Source: Spinactinospora alkalitolerans
GTDB lineage: Bacteria; Actinomycetota; Actinomycetes; Streptosporangiales; Streptosporangiaceae
Direction of reading: 5' to 3'
Assembly (NCBI RefSeq): GCF_013408795.1
Contig: NZ_JACCCC010000001.1
Coordinates: 4,650,001-4,714,000 of the forward strand
Length of the DNA: 64,000 bases
Shown: piece after piece, positions 1 to 10,194 of the stretch
Numbering within the stretch: position 1 is the first letter of the stretch
Layout of the letters: each line of letters starts with the position of its first letter
The notes under the pieces: generated by a model
The model's database searches: none
What the model saw: only the letters and a program-made list of their open reading frames with translations
Told to the model about the DNA's origin: nothing
Program-made: the position numbers and the translations under genes

Positions 1-200
1 GCGCCTGCGTCACCGGTTCGCACCACCACCACCTGGTCTGCCGCTCCTGCGGCAAGGCGGTGGAGATCGAAGGGCCCACGGTGGAGAAGTGGGCCGAGGC
101 CATGGCCTCCCAGCACGGGTTCGTGGAGCTCACGCACACCGTGGAGGTCTTCGGCACCTGCGCCGACTGCGCCGGGGCGCGAAAGGCGCGGCGGCGCTAG
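1..200 (+). CDS. zur: Zinc-uptake/Fur-family transcriptional regulator, C-terminal part (5' cut by window edge)
   Basis: The reading frame begins at base 3 and gives the last 65 residues of a Fur-family repressor. The His cluster followed by LVCRSCGK and the terminal CADC motif are the two CxxC pairs of the Fur dimerisation domain that hold structural zinc. Fur proteins repress metal uptake when metal-loaded. Zur rather than Fur is inferred from position: in Streptomyces the zinc regulator gene lies next to uppS and recO, as here. The DNA-binding half is outside the window. The stop codon TAG abuts the left end of a long palindrome, so the gene ends exactly where that element begins. Confidence 0.85.
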   Translation, partial: ACVTGSHHHHLVCRSCGKAVEIEGPTVEKWAEAMASQHGFVELTHTVEVFGTCADCAGARKARRR

Positions 201-471
201 ATCGTTGACGGGAGAGGGCGGGCCTGCTTCCAGGCCCTGCTGCAGTCCTGCGGGCCTGGTGGGGCTGTTGTCAGCGCGCAGCGTCCGGCGACGCGAAAGG
301 GCGCGGGACTCCCACTGCTCAAGGCCCCGGCCCCCAAGGCGGGAGACCGGCGGAGAAGGTGCGGCGCGACCTTTCGCGCCGCCACCGCCGGCGCGCTGAC
401 AGCGGCCTTCCCAGGTCACCAGGGGGAATGGAGGACCGCGACCACAGTCCTCCAACCCCCCGTCAACGATC
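200..471. repeat. Long nested imperfect palindrome (MITE-like or complex terminator) between zur and SGNH gene
   Basis: Three pairs of inverted blocks are arranged concentrically: 200-212 with 459-471 (13 bp, GATCGTTGACGGG and its complement), 269-279 with 391-401 (TGTCAGCGCGC), and 292-300 with 370-378 (CGCGAAAGG). Spacings match on both sides: 56 versus 57 bases between the first two blocks and 12 versus 12 between the next two. So the whole ~272 bp is one degenerate palindrome. A smaller hairpin, GGAGGAC...GTCCTCC, lies at 430-453. No ORF of note or clear target-site duplication is seen. It separates two convergent genes and could also act in transcription termination. Confidence 0.7.
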
Positions 472-481
472 CGGCCCTCCG

Positions 482-1285
482 TCAGCGCAGCCGCTCCAGG
501 TTCGGGCGCTTGGGGCCCAGCCCGTCGCCCGATGAGCGGCCGGTGAGGCGGCGGCCGATCCAGGGCACCAGGAACTCCCGGGCCCAATGCAGGTCCGCCT
601 GGCGCGCCGCGCGCCAGGCGAGCGGCGCCTCCAGCGGCCACGGCTCGTCCCAGCGCCCCTCCACCGGCACCCCGAGCACCTCGCAGGCCTTGAGCGCGAG
701 CCTGCGGTGCCCCTCGGGCGAGGGGTGCAGCCGATCCCGGTTCCAGGCCCGCCGGTCCTGGAAGAACCGCAGGTTCCACAGGTCGATGACGGAGCAGCCG
801 TGGGCGTCGGCGATGCCCCGCAGATGCATGGTGTAGGTGGCGATCTTGCCCCGCAGGTGCCGCATGACCGGCTGGAATCCGGTGTCGACGCCGGTGAGGA
901 CCACCACGTGGGCGCCGGTCCCGCGCAGTCGCGCGACCGCGTGCCCGAAGATCCGCGCCACCTGGTCGGGGTCGCCGCCCGGCCGGATGATGTCGTTGCC
1001 GCCGGCGCAGACGGTCACCGGGTCGGGGCGCAGCTCCACCGCGCGCGGCACCTGCTCGTCGACGATCTGGCGGATCAGCCTGCCGCGCACCGCGAGGTCG
1101 GCGTAGCGCACCTCGGCGGCGTGGTCGGCCAGGTGCTCGGCCAGCCGGTCGGCCCAGCCCCGGTACCGGCCCTGCGGCAGGCTCCCGCTGTCCGGATGGG
1201 GGTCGCCGAGGCCCTCCGTGAAGCTGTCACCGAGGGCCACGTAGGAGACGTCGGCACTGCCCTGACCGATGCGAAAGCCGCTCAC
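482..1285 (-). CDS. SGNH/GDSL hydrolase (paralogue A)
   Basis: The 267-residue protein is a putative esterase or lipase of the SGNH fold. The catalytic Ser block GDSFTEG is near residue 19, the GGND block (CAGGNDIIRP) lies around residue 93, and the Asp/His block DRLHPSPEGH is near residue 183, so the catalytic residues are present. No signal peptide is visible and the start is GTG, suggesting a cytoplasmic enzyme. It is clearly paralogous to the next upstream gene, including the shared ending GRRLTGRSSGD. It is probably the last gene of the recO–uppS transcription unit. The natural substrate is unknown. Confidence 0.85.
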   Translation of the reverse strand: MSGFRIGQGSADVSYVALGDSFTEGLGDPHPDSGSLPQGRYRGWADRLAEHLADHAAEVRYADLAVRGRLIRQIVDEQVPRAVELRPDPVTVCAGGNDIIRPGGDPDQVARIFGHAVARLRGTGAHVVVLTGVDTGFQPVMRHLRGKIATYTMHLRGIADAHGCSVIDLWNLRFFQDRRAWNRDRLHPSPEGHRRLALKACEVLGVPVEGRWDEPWPLEAPLAWRAARQADLHWAREFLVPWIGRRLTGRSSGDGLGPKRPNLERLR

Positions 1286-1392
1286 TGTAGACGATGATGC
1301 ACGCCGAATCCATGGTTACTCGACAGCAGGTTCGGGGATTCCGGCCTTTTGTAGCGCGGGTCACGCGGGAGCTCCCGGCGTGCGCTCCCGGA

Positions 1393-2211
1393 TCAGCGCC
1401 GGATCTCCTCCGCCGGCCGCTCGACCTTCTCCAGATCGGGCCGCTTGGCCGTCACGGTGTCACCGGAGGAGCGGCCGGTCAGCCGGCGGCCGACCCACGG
1501 CGCGAGGAAGGACCTGGCCCACTGCACGTCATCGCGGCGGGCCGCGCGCCAGCTCGGCGCCGTCGCGGGCGGCCACGGCTCGTCCCAGCGCCCCTCCGCC
1601 GGCACCCCGAGCGTCTCGCACGCCTTCAGCGCGACCCTGCGGTGCCCCTCGGGGGACATGTGCAGCCGGTCGGTGTCCCAGGCCCGCACATCGGTCAGCA
1701 CGTCCATCGACCACTGGTCGACCACGTGGCAGCCGTGGCGGTCGGCGATCGAGCGGATGCCCATGAAGTACCGGGCGAACGTGCCGATCAGGGCGCGCAT
1801 GTAGCCGGTGGTGAAGTTCACGCCGGTGAACAGTACGACCTCGCAGCCGGCCTCGCGCAGCCGGCGGACGCCGTGCTCCAGGACGCGTGCGAGCCTGTCG
1901 GGGTCGGCGCCGGGGCGCAGCAGGTCGTTGCCGCCCGCGCTGAAGGTCACCAGGTCGGGGCGCACCTCCAGCACCCGCGGAAGCTGGTCCGACATGACCT
2001 GGCGCAGCAGCTTGCCGCGCACCGCGAGGTTGGCGTAGCGCACCTCGGCGACGTTGTCGGCCAGGTGCTCGGCGAAGCGGTCGGCCCAGCCGCGGAACTC
2101 CCCGTGGCGGCCCGCGGCCTCAGCGGGGTAGGGGTCGCCGACCCCCTCGGTGAAGCTGTCGCCGATCGCCATGTAGGAGAGCGTGGCGCGGTTCAGATCG
2201 ATTGCACTCAT
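1393..2211 (-). CDS. SGNH/GDSL hydrolase (paralogue B)
   Basis: A 272-residue SGNH hydrolase with block I GDSFTEG (near residue 18), block III SAGGNDLLRP and block V DRLHMSPEGH, so the Ser/Asp/His triad and oxyanion-hole residues are all present. It is close in length and sequence to the downstream gene, and the pair looks like a tandem duplication. It starts 55 bases after the uppS stop on the same strand. No secretion signal is seen. Family members are esterases, lipases or deacetylases; the substrate cannot be read from sequence. Confidence 0.87.
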   Translation of the reverse strand: MSAIDLNRATLSYMAIGDSFTEGVGDPYPAEAAGRHGEFRGWADRFAEHLADNVAEVRYANLAVRGKLLRQVMSDQLPRVLEVRPDLVTFSAGGNDLLRPGADPDRLARVLEHGVRRLREAGCEVVLFTGVNFTTGYMRALIGTFARYFMGIRSIADRHGCHVVDQWSMDVLTDVRAWDTDRLHMSPEGHRRVALKACETLGVPAEGRWDEPWPPATAPSWRAARRDDVQWARSFLAPWVGRRLTGRSSGDTVTAKRPDLEKVERPAEEIRR

Positions 2212-2266
2212 GGACGTCCCGTTCCTCTTCCTCGTTCACGCGCGGTCGCGCGCCCTGTCCCCTCGC

Positions 2267-3109
2267 TCACCCCTCCTGCGGGTGCTCCGCCGGGGCCGGT
2301 TCGACCGGATTGGGCACGGCGCCCCCGTAGCGGCGGTCGCGGCTGGCGAAGACCTCGCACGCGTGCCACAGGTGGCGGCGGTCGAAGTCGGGCCAGAGCG
2401 TGTCGAGGAAGACGAACTCGGCGTAGGCGGACTGCCAGAGCAGGAAGTTGGAGAAGCGCTGCTCGCCCGAGGAGCGCACGAACAGGTCGACATCGGGGAT
2501 GTCGGGTTCGTCCAGGTACTTGGCGAGCGTGGACTCGGTGACCCTGTCCGGGTTGATCCGGCCGGCGGCGGCCGCGCGGGCGACCTCGGCCGCGGCGTCG
2601 GCGATCTCGGCCCGGCCGCCGTAGTTCACGCAGAACTGCAGGGTGAGCCGGGTGTTGTGCTTGGTGAGCTCCTCGGCCTCCTCCAGCTCCTTGATGACGC
2701 TCTTCCACAGCCGACCGCGCCGCCCGGCCCAGCGCACCCTGACTCCGCGGGCGTGCAGCTCGTCGCGGCGGCGCCGGATGACCTCGCGGTTGAAGCCCAT
2801 GAGGAAGCGGACCTCCTCGGGCGAGCGCTTCCAGTTCTCGGTGGAGAAGGCGTAGGCCGACAGGTAGGGGACGCCGAGCTCCAGCGCCCCTTCCAGGACG
2901 TCGAACAGGGAGCTCTCCCCGGCCCGGTGCCCGTCGGTGCGCGGCAGCCCCCGCTCCTTGGCCCAGCGGCCGTTGCCGTCCATGACGATGGCCACGTGCC
3001 GGGGCACCAGCTCGCGCGGCAGCTCGGGCGGCCGCGCGCCGCTGGGATGCGGCACCGGCGGCGCGTACTGCCGGGAGGACTTCGCTGAGAGAGGGTTGTA
3101 CAGGCTCAC
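2267..3109 (-). CDS. uppS: Isoprenyl transferase (undecaprenyl/polyprenyl diphosphate synthase)
   Basis: Cis-prenyltransferase that condenses isopentenyl diphosphate onto allylic diphosphates to make the lipid carrier of cell-wall synthesis. The 280-residue protein has the signature [16 protein letters not shown] with the catalytic Asp, then HRAG, the STENW segment, and the C-terminal [20 protein letters not shown] motif that binds the diphosphate and dimer partner. The chosen GTG start overlaps the recO stop in GTGA, giving translational coupling; the frame stays open far upstream but only inside recO. A Pro-rich stretch of about 35 residues precedes the core domain. Confidence 0.95.
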   Translation of the reverse strand: MSLYNPLSAKSSRQYAPPVPHPSGARPPELPRELVPRHVAIVMDGNGRWAKERGLPRTDGHRAGESSLFDVLEGALELGVPYLSAYAFSTENWKRSPEEVRFLMGFNREVIRRRRDELHARGVRVRWAGRRGRLWKSVIKELEEAEELTKHNTRLTLQFCVNYGGRAEIADAAAEVARAAAAGRINPDRVTESTLAKYLDEPDIPDVDLFVRSSGEQRFSNFLLWQSAYAEFVFLDTLWPDFDRRHLWHACEVFASRDRRYGGAVPNPVEPAPAEHPQEG

Positions 3110-3837
3110 GCACGCTCCACATGGCGCAATGATCGGATTCCGTTTTCCAGGTGCCACTGCAGGTAGGCGGCGACCAGGCCGCTGCACTCGCTGCGGTGCC
3201 GCCCCTCGCTGGCGTCGGCCCCGGCCCAGTCGCCGCGCAGCAGCGCCAGCATCAGCCGCACCGTCTCCGGCGCGGGGCTCGCCGATCCCGCGGGCCGGCA
3301 CACCGAGCACACCGTACCCCCGGCGTGTACCGCGAAGCTGCGGTGGGCCCCGTGCGAGCCGCAGCGCGCGCACTCCTGGAGCGCGGGTGCGTAGCCGGCG
3401 ACCGAGAGCGAGCGCAGCAGGTAGGCGTCGAGAACCAGCCGGGGGTCGTGGTCGTTCTCCCCCAGCGTGCGCAGCCCTCCGATGAGCAGCAGGAACTGCC
3501 GCAGGGCCGGGTCCTTCTCCACGATGACGATCTTCTCGGCGGTCTCCAGCATCGCCGTGCCCGCCGTGTAGCGCGGGTAGTCGGTGACGATCGGCGCGCC
3601 ATAGGCCCGCAGGGTGTCGGCCTGGGTGATCACGTCCAGCGTGCGGCCGGTGTAGAGCTGGAGGTCGACGTGGGTGAAGGGTTCCAGCCGGGCGCCGAAG
3701 CGGGACTTCGTGCGCCGAACGCCCTTGCCGACCGCGCGGACCAGCCCGGTGCGCCGGGTCAGCAGGGTCACGATGCGGTCGGCCTCCCCCAGCTTCTGGG
3801 TGCGAAGGACGACGCCCTCGTCGCGGTAGAGGCTCAC
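3106..3837 (-). CDS. recO: DNA repair protein RecO
   Basis: RecO helps RecR load RecA onto gapped DNA in the RecFOR pathway. The 243-residue reading starts at GTG ([20 protein letters not shown]), which opens the N-terminal OB-fold. The middle is helical and a zinc-finger pair CARCG...CSVCR sits near residues 150-180. An in-frame ATG 120 bases further upstream would add a basic, Pro/Arg-rich extension with no family counterpart, so the GTG start is preferred. The stop overlaps the uppS start. Confidence 0.93.
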   Translation of the reverse strand: MSLYRDEGVVLRTQKLGEADRIVTLLTRRTGLVRAVGKGVRRTKSRFGARLEPFTHVDLQLYTGRTLDVITQADTLRAYGAPIVTDYPRYTAGTAMLETAEKIVIVEKDPALRQFLLLIGGLRTLGENDHDPRLVLDAYLLRSLSVAGYAPALQECARCGSHGAHRSFAVHAGGTVCSVCRPAGSASPAPETVRLMLALLRGDWAGADASEGRHRSECSGLVAAYLQWHLENGIRSLRHVERA

Positions 3838-4120
3838 GTCCCCATTGTCCCCGATCGCGCGCTCGCGGGCGAACCCCGGGCGGCGCCGACCGATGTCCGA
3901 TGATCGGGGCCACGCAGGGGGTCGGCTGCCGCGGTGCGCGCACGCCGCCGACGGCACAGCGGATCCGGGCCCTGAGACCCCGCTTCGCCCCGCGAACGCA
4001 GCAGTCGGAGCTCGGCGAGCCGACCAGGCAGATCACCGGTTGATAACGCCTTTTGCCGCGTTTTGGTCTACTATCACGCGCCAATGGCACATTCCACAGC
4101 ACCGATTGGGGGCACCACGG
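3838..4120. promoter_or_regulatory. Divergent intergenic region between recO and the CAP-domain gene
   Basis: This 283 bp gap must hold the promoters for both divergent genes. An A/T-rich stretch around 4039-4080 contains a possible -10 box TACTAT at 4069-4074 for the plus-strand gene, but no well-spaced -35 was found. Bases 3909-3962 form one copy of a repeat that recurs at 16310-16350. Confidence 0.4.
3909..3962 (+). repeat. Dispersed intergenic repeat, copy 1
   Basis: The segment starting GGCCAC and running through GTCGGCTGCCGC, GTGCGCG and CAGCGG matches 16310-16350 in the same order, with only substitutions and small gaps. Neither copy lies inside a recognised gene. It may be a REP-like element. 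Confidence 0.45.
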
Positions 4121-5011
4121 ATGCCACGCGGTAATGGGAACCACCGAAGGTCGAAGGCCGGCAGGGCCCGCGGCGGGGACGACCGCCGCGGTTCGCGCCG
4201 CAGGGCGGCGCCGGCCCCGGCACGGTGGCCCCGGCCGGCCATCGGTGCGGTCGCGGCCGTGCCCGTGGGCCTCGGTCTGGCGGCGGCCCTGATCCTCGCC
4301 TCGCCGCCCTCCGGCGACATCGAGCAGCAGGCCGACGACCTGAACGCGGTCGCCCCCGACGAGGCGCTGCCCCCCACCGGCTTCTTCCCCGACTCCTCCC
4401 CCGCCGAGAGCACGGCCTCCCCGGCCCCCGCTCCCCCGCCCGAGAGCGACCCCGGTGCCACCGGCGGCGGCGAGGCCACCGGCGGCACCGAGCTCCGGGC
4501 CGAGGCGAGCCCCGAGCAGAGCGAGCGCCCCTCCGACGATTCCGACGATTCCGACGACTCCGGGTCCGGCGGCGGGGACTCCGACGGCGGCGGACCGGGC
4601 GGCGGCTCCGGCTCCGGTCCGGGATCCGGCGGTGACGGCGGCGCGAGCGCCCTGGCCGCCCAGGTCGTCGACCTCACCAACGCCGAACGCGCCGACGCGG
4701 GCTGCGCACCGCTGCGGATCGAGGAGCGGCTCGTCACCGCCTCGCGGTCCCACAGCGACGACATGGCGGCGCGGGACTACATGGCGCACGAAAGCCCCGA
4801 GGGCGAAGGACCGGGCGAGCGCGCGGCCGAGGCCGGCTACGACGCCTGGTCCGGCGAGAACGTCGCCGCGGGCTACTCCTCGGCCGAGGCCGTCATGGAG
4901 GGCTGGATGAACAGCCCCGGCCACCGCAGGAACATCCTCGACTGCGACAGCCGCGCGATCGGCGTCGCCGAGACCGACGGCTACTGGACCCAGATGTTCG
5001 GCAGGAAGTGA
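4121..5011 (+). CDS. Membrane-anchored or secreted CAP (SCP/PR1)-domain protein
   Basis: The 296-residue protein has a very basic N-terminus (about 45 residues, Arg-rich), one hydrophobic segment at about 46-66, and a low-complexity Pro/Gly/Ser/Asp linker with SDD repeats to about residue 170. A C-terminal CAP domain follows. Recognisable CAP features are [31 protein letters not shown], the GENVA motif and [11 protein letters not shown], ending GYWTQMF. Bacterial CAP proteins act outside the membrane, but their activity is mostly undefined. ATG at 4121 is chosen because upstream in-frame sequence overlaps the promoter region. It is monocistronic, divergent from recO and convergent with leuA. 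Confidence 0.85.
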   Translation: MPRGNGNHRRSKAGRARGGDDRRGSRRRAAPAPARWPRPAIGAVAAVPVGLGLAAALILASPPSGDIEQQADDLNAVAPDEALPPTGFFPDSSPAESTASPAPAPPPESDPGATGGGEATGGTELRAEASPEQSERPSDDSDDSDDSGSGGGDSDGGGPGGGSGSGPGSGGDGGASALAAQVVDLTNAERADAGCAPLRIEERLVTASRSHSDDMAARDYMAHESPEGEGPGERAAEAGYDAWSGENVAAGYSSAEAVMEGWMNSPGHRRNILDCDSRAIGVAETDGYWTQMFGRK

Positions 5012-5014
5012 ACT

Positions 5015-5077
5015 CGCCGATCTTGACCTTGTCGGGCCTGAAAACGCTGCGATAACCCGACAAGGTCAAGATCGGCG
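5015..5077. terminator. Bidirectional terminator between CAP gene and leuA
   Basis: A perfect 22 bp inverted repeat pairs 5015-5036 with 5056-5077, leaving a 19-base A-containing loop. It begins three bases after the CAP stop codon and ends 17 bases before the leuA stop, so it can end transcripts from both sides. A degenerate relative of its right arm occurs at 52141-52157. Confidence 0.85.
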
Positions 5078-5094
5078 GAAATGCGGCTGTCGCC

Positions 5095-6888
<1,794 letters not shown>

Positions 6889-6890
<2 letters not shown>

Positions 6891-6945
6891 ATCGGCCCCC
6901 GCCGCGGCCGCTAAGAAGGAGCAGCTCGCGCAGCATAACGTTCAT
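6889..6945 (-). CDS. leuL: leuA leader peptide
   Basis: A short ORF of 18 codons, MNVMLRELLLLSGRGGGR, ends 81 bases before leuA. Five of its residues are leucine, four in a run, and two of them use CTT, a rare codon in this GC-rich genome. This fits a sensor of charged tRNA-Leu whose stalling switches the downstream hairpin. Translation could start at the first ATG (6945) or at the internal ATG (6936). Leader peptides upstream of leuA are known in actinobacteria; function here is inferred. Confidence 0.75.
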
Positions 6946-7077
6946 CACCGTAGCAGACCCTGAAACCGGTCCGTGACCTGCCCCGCTCGCCGGACGGGAA
7001 AAGCGGGTGAAGAGAGCGGGAACGAGAGACGCCGCGGCGGCCGCACCGACCCGCCGCGGCGTTCTCCCGCGGTGCGG

Positions 7078-8247
7078 CTACCGCGCGTCGGCGGCCGGTC
7101 CGCGCACGGCGTCGGCCAGCGCGGCGGGGAGCCCGTCCGCCTTCTCGATCGGGCGGGCGGCCAGCACGTCGGCGATCTGCGCACCGGTCAGGCCGAAGGT
7201 GCTCAGGGCCGCGTCGGCCTGCGCCCGCGGCAGCGCGTTCAGCCAGCGCAGCCACAGCGCGCAGCGGCCGTCGGCGGAGGGGGTGCCCACGGCCCTGAAG
7301 CGTGCCAGGCCCCCGTCGGGGTAGACGTCCAGTCGCAGCCTGGTGGCCGGCCGGGGGGTCTGCACGACGAATCGGTGCCGGGTGTCGGGCAGCAGGTCGG
7401 TGCGCTCGAGGAGGGTGAACCACGCGCCCTCGTCGGCGGGGTCGGAGGCGGTCTCGTCGCATCCGGTCACCCGCGCCGCGCCCGGGGCGTTGAACAGGAA
7501 GTAGCTGGTGTCGAGCTCCAGCATCCGGACCTCGCCGCAGCCGGCCAGCGCGAACTCCACCCAGTCGTTGCCGCCGTCGCGGCGGCGGGCGTTCTCCCAG
7601 CCCTCGCCCATGATGCGGGCGCGCCCGGGCGAGATGAGGTTGGCCGGCGAGGAGTAGAACTCGTTGCTGCACCCGACGACGCGGCCGCCGTTCTCCAGCG
7701 CGGCCAGGTCGAGGCCGCCGGTGACGAGGAGGCGGGGGTCGACGACGGCCTCGCCGTGCACCCTGAAGCGGGCGATGCCGCCGTCGGGGTACATGGTGAG
7801 CCGCACGTGGGTGTAGCGGTGCGGGTCGGTGACGGCGAACGGGTTGGCGGCGTGGCCGCTGACCGGCGACCTCGGCACGATCGTGGTCCACTCGGCTTCG
7901 TTGAGCTGCTCCACCGTCGGGTGGCCCTCGAAGCCGGCCGCCTCCACCGAGACCTCCGGCGGGTAGTTGCCCTTGAACCACGCGGTGTCGACGACCACGC
8001 CGTGGACGACACCGGGCGCGCCCAGCCGGACGACGGCCCAGTCGTGGCCGGGAGTCCTCCGCCTGCGGGTCTCCCACCCGTCGTAGACCTTGCCCTTGTG
8101 CCCGAAGTCCGACTCGTCGAACAGCGGGGCCGTCGGCTTGATGAGGTTCTCGCGCTCGGCGAAGGACTCATCGTTGGCGTAGACGACGGCGCCGCCGAGG
8201 GAGCGGACGGCGAGATCGGGGAAACGGAGGAACTCCTGGTCGGTCAC
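7078..8247 (-). CDS. alc: Allantoicase
   Basis: Hydrolyses allantoate to ureidoglycolate and urea. The 389-residue protein consists of two allantoicase repeats, roughly residues 15-170 and 195-345. Each has the family pattern of a DGWETRRRR or GWENARRRDGGNDW segment, then a Tyr/Phe-rich strand and a YPDGG(I/L)ARFR motif. It is the last gene of the minus-strand unit hyi–glxR–gcl–alc. No recognised ureidoglycolate lyase follows it, so the next step is not accounted for here. Confidence 0.93.
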   Translation of the reverse strand: MTDQEFLRFPDLAVRSLGGAVVYANDESFAERENLIKPTAPLFDESDFGHKGKVYDGWETRRRRTPGHDWAVVRLGAPGVVHGVVVDTAWFKGNYPPEVSVEAAGFEGHPTVEQLNEAEWTTIVPRSPVSGHAANPFAVTDPHRYTHVRLTMYPDGGIARFRVHGEAVVDPRLLVTGGLDLAALENGGRVVGCSNEFYSSPANLISPGRARIMGEGWENARRRDGGNDWVEFALAGCGEVRMLELDTSYFLFNAPGAARVTGCDETASDPADEGAWFTLLERTDLLPDTRHRFVVQTPRPATRLRLDVYPDGGLARFRAVGTPSADGRCALWLRWLNALPRAQADAALSTFGLTGAQIADVLAARPIEKADGLPAALADAVRGPAADAR

Positions 8248-8331
8248 GAACTCTCTCTCCTTGTGGAAGGGAATGACCGGGGCGGCGGCCGCCGCCCCGG
8301 TTCCTGGGCGCGGCCCGGCCGGGGCGACCGG

Positions 8332-10053
8332 CTAGGCCGCGGGCTCGCCGGGGAGCGGCTCGAACTCCTTGACGGCGTCGATGGAGGGGCCGTGCGGCGT
8401 GTTGGCCTCCCGCTCGATCATGATCTCGACCAGCACCGGCCGCGAGGTCGCCTGGGCCTGCTTGCGCGCCCACTCCAGCGTCTCGCGGATCTGCGCCGGG
8501 TCGAGGACGCGGCGGCCGGAGCAGCCGTAGGCCTCCATGATCTTGACGTTGTCCGAGCCGAACTCGTCGTAGTGGATGTCGACCTCGAAGTTCATGTCGA
8601 ACGGGATCTCCGCTTGACGGATGAGGCCGAGGTACTCGTTGTTCAGCATGATGAGGACGTAGGGAACGTTGTACTGCGCCGCGACGGCCAGTTCCTCCAC
8701 CATGTACTGGAAACTGTAGTCGCCGACGATACCGACGACCTCGGCGTCGGGCTCGGTGGCCTTCAGCGCCTTCTTGACGCCGATCGCGGCCGGGATCTCC
8801 CAGCCGAGCGGGCCGGCCTGGCCGCAGATCTGGTAGTGCCGCGGCAGGGAGGCCTTCTGGTGCTGGCCGCCCCAGATCTGGTACAGGCCGATCGCGGTCA
8901 CGAAGTAGGTGTCGGCGTCGAAGACCTCGTTGATCTCCTTGTACACCCGCGGGGCCTTGATCGGGGCCGAGTCGAAGTCCTCGCGCCGGGTCAGCGTGGC
9001 GCGCAGCTCCTGGATCCGGGAGACCCACGTGCCCGCTTCCCGCCCGGCGCCGCGCCGCTTGGCCGCGTCGAGCAGCGCCCGCAGGAAGCGCCTGGTGTCG
9101 GAGACGATGCCGAGGTCGGGCTGGAAGACCTTGCCGATCTGGGTGGGCTCGATGTCGACGTGGATGAACTTGCGCTCACCGCGGTAGACGTCGAGGGTGC
9201 CGGTGTGCCGGTCGCCGAAGCGGGCGCCCAGCGCCAGCACCAGGTCCGACTCCAGGAACGAGGCGTTGCCGTAGCGCTGCGAGGTCTGGATGCCGGCCAT
9301 GCCGGAGTACAGGGCGTGGTCCTCGTCGATGGAGCCCTTGCCCATGAGCGTGACCTGCACCGGGATCTGCAGGTACTCGGCCAGCTCGACGAGCTCCTCG
9401 TGCGCCCCGCCGGTGATCACGCCGCCGCCGGACAGCAGTAGCGGGCGCTCGGCCGCCAGCAGCATGTCCAGGGCGCGCTCGACGCGCGGCAGGTGCGGCT
9501 CGACTGCGGGGACGGGCAGCGGCGCGTCGATGCCGGAGTCCCACTCGATGATCTCCTTCTGCACGTCCAGCGGCAGGTCGATCAGGACCGGGCCGGGACG
9601 GCCGGAGCGGGCGATGCGGAACGCCTCGCGGAAGATCCACGGGGCCTGCGCGGCCTCCTTGACCTGCACCGCCCACTTGGTGACCGGCTTGGCGATATCC
9701 ACGATGTCGACGGCCTGGAACGCCTCCTGGTGCAGCTTGGTGCTGACCGCCTGGCCGGTGATGCAGATGATCGGGATCGAGTCGGCGATCGCGGTGTAGA
9801 GGCCGGTGATCATGTTGGTGCCGGCCGGGCCTGAGGTGCCGACCGCGACGCCGACGTTGCCCGTGGTCCGGGCCCAGCCGTCGGCCATGTGGGTGGCGCC
9901 CTCTTCGTGCCGGACGATGAGGTGTTCGATGCCGCTGCCCTGCAGGGCGGCGTAGAACGGCAGGATGGCGGCCCCGGGGCAGCCGAAGATCGTGTCGACG
10001 CCTTCGGAGCGCAGCACGTCGACGACGGCGCGCATGGCGGGTATCTGTACCAT
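8332..10053 (-). CDS. gcl: Glyoxylate carboligase (tartronate-semialdehyde synthase), with Glu at the unusual active-site position
   Basis: A ThDP-dependent enzyme that joins two glyoxylates into tartronate semialdehyde plus CO2. The 573-residue protein has the Pyr domain (GCPGAAILPFY, GTSGPAGTNMITG), a central FAD-type domain, and the ThDP/Mg motif GDYSFQYMVEELAVAAQ ending in NN, then LGLIRQAE as in Gcl. In E. coli Gcl the canonical catalytic Glu is replaced by Val51 (HVEG). Here the motif is HEEG, with Glu50 at that place, so an acetolactate-synthase-like activity cannot be excluded. Flanking hyi and glxR strongly favour Gcl. ATG at 10053 is chosen; the upstream in-frame ATG adds 22 Pro-rich residues. 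Confidence 0.88.
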   Translation of the reverse strand: MVQIPAMRAVVDVLRSEGVDTIFGCPGAAILPFYAALQGSGIEHLIVRHEEGATHMADGWARTTGNVGVAVGTSGPAGTNMITGLYTAIADSIPIICITGQAVSTKLHQEAFQAVDIVDIAKPVTKWAVQVKEAAQAPWIFREAFRIARSGRPGPVLIDLPLDVQKEIIEWDSGIDAPLPVPAVEPHLPRVERALDMLLAAERPLLLSGGGVITGGAHEELVELAEYLQIPVQVTLMGKGSIDEDHALYSGMAGIQTSQRYGNASFLESDLVLALGARFGDRHTGTLDVYRGERKFIHVDIEPTQIGKVFQPDLGIVSDTRRFLRALLDAAKRRGAGREAGTWVSRIQELRATLTRREDFDSAPIKAPRVYKEINEVFDADTYFVTAIGLYQIWGGQHQKASLPRHYQICGQAGPLGWEIPAAIGVKKALKATEPDAEVVGIVGDYSFQYMVEELAVAAQYNVPYVLIMLNNEYLGLIRQAEIPFDMNFEVDIHYDEFGSDNVKIMEAYGCSGRRVLDPAQIRETLEWARKQAQATSRPVLVEIMIEREANTPHGPSIDAVKEFEPLPGEPAA

Positions 10054-10194
10054 TTGGGGAAACCCTTCAGTGCTAGGGGGTTGGGGGACCGCCGGCGGGC
10101 TCTTGGGTGCGGCCAACACCCAGGCGATCCGGCCCTGACGCTAAGCGCGAGCGCCGGACGCCGTGCCCGCTGGCGGAAACCCGTTGCTTCGCCG

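Noticed and set aside
3838-3957. N-terminal extension of RecO from the upstream ATG
   Set aside because: The added 40 residues are Arg/Pro-rich and unlike RecO; the GTG at 3837 aligns with the family start.
6973-9441. An 822-codon open frame antisense to alc and gcl
   Set aside because: It is a mirror of two well-supported genes in a GC-rich genome; the protein is compositionally Val/Gly/Asp/Arg-rich with no recognisable motif.
8332-10053. Acetolactate synthase large subunit
   Set aside because: The HEEG motif made this plausible, but the C-terminal half matches Gcl and the gene lies in one unit with hyi and glxR; no small subunit follows.
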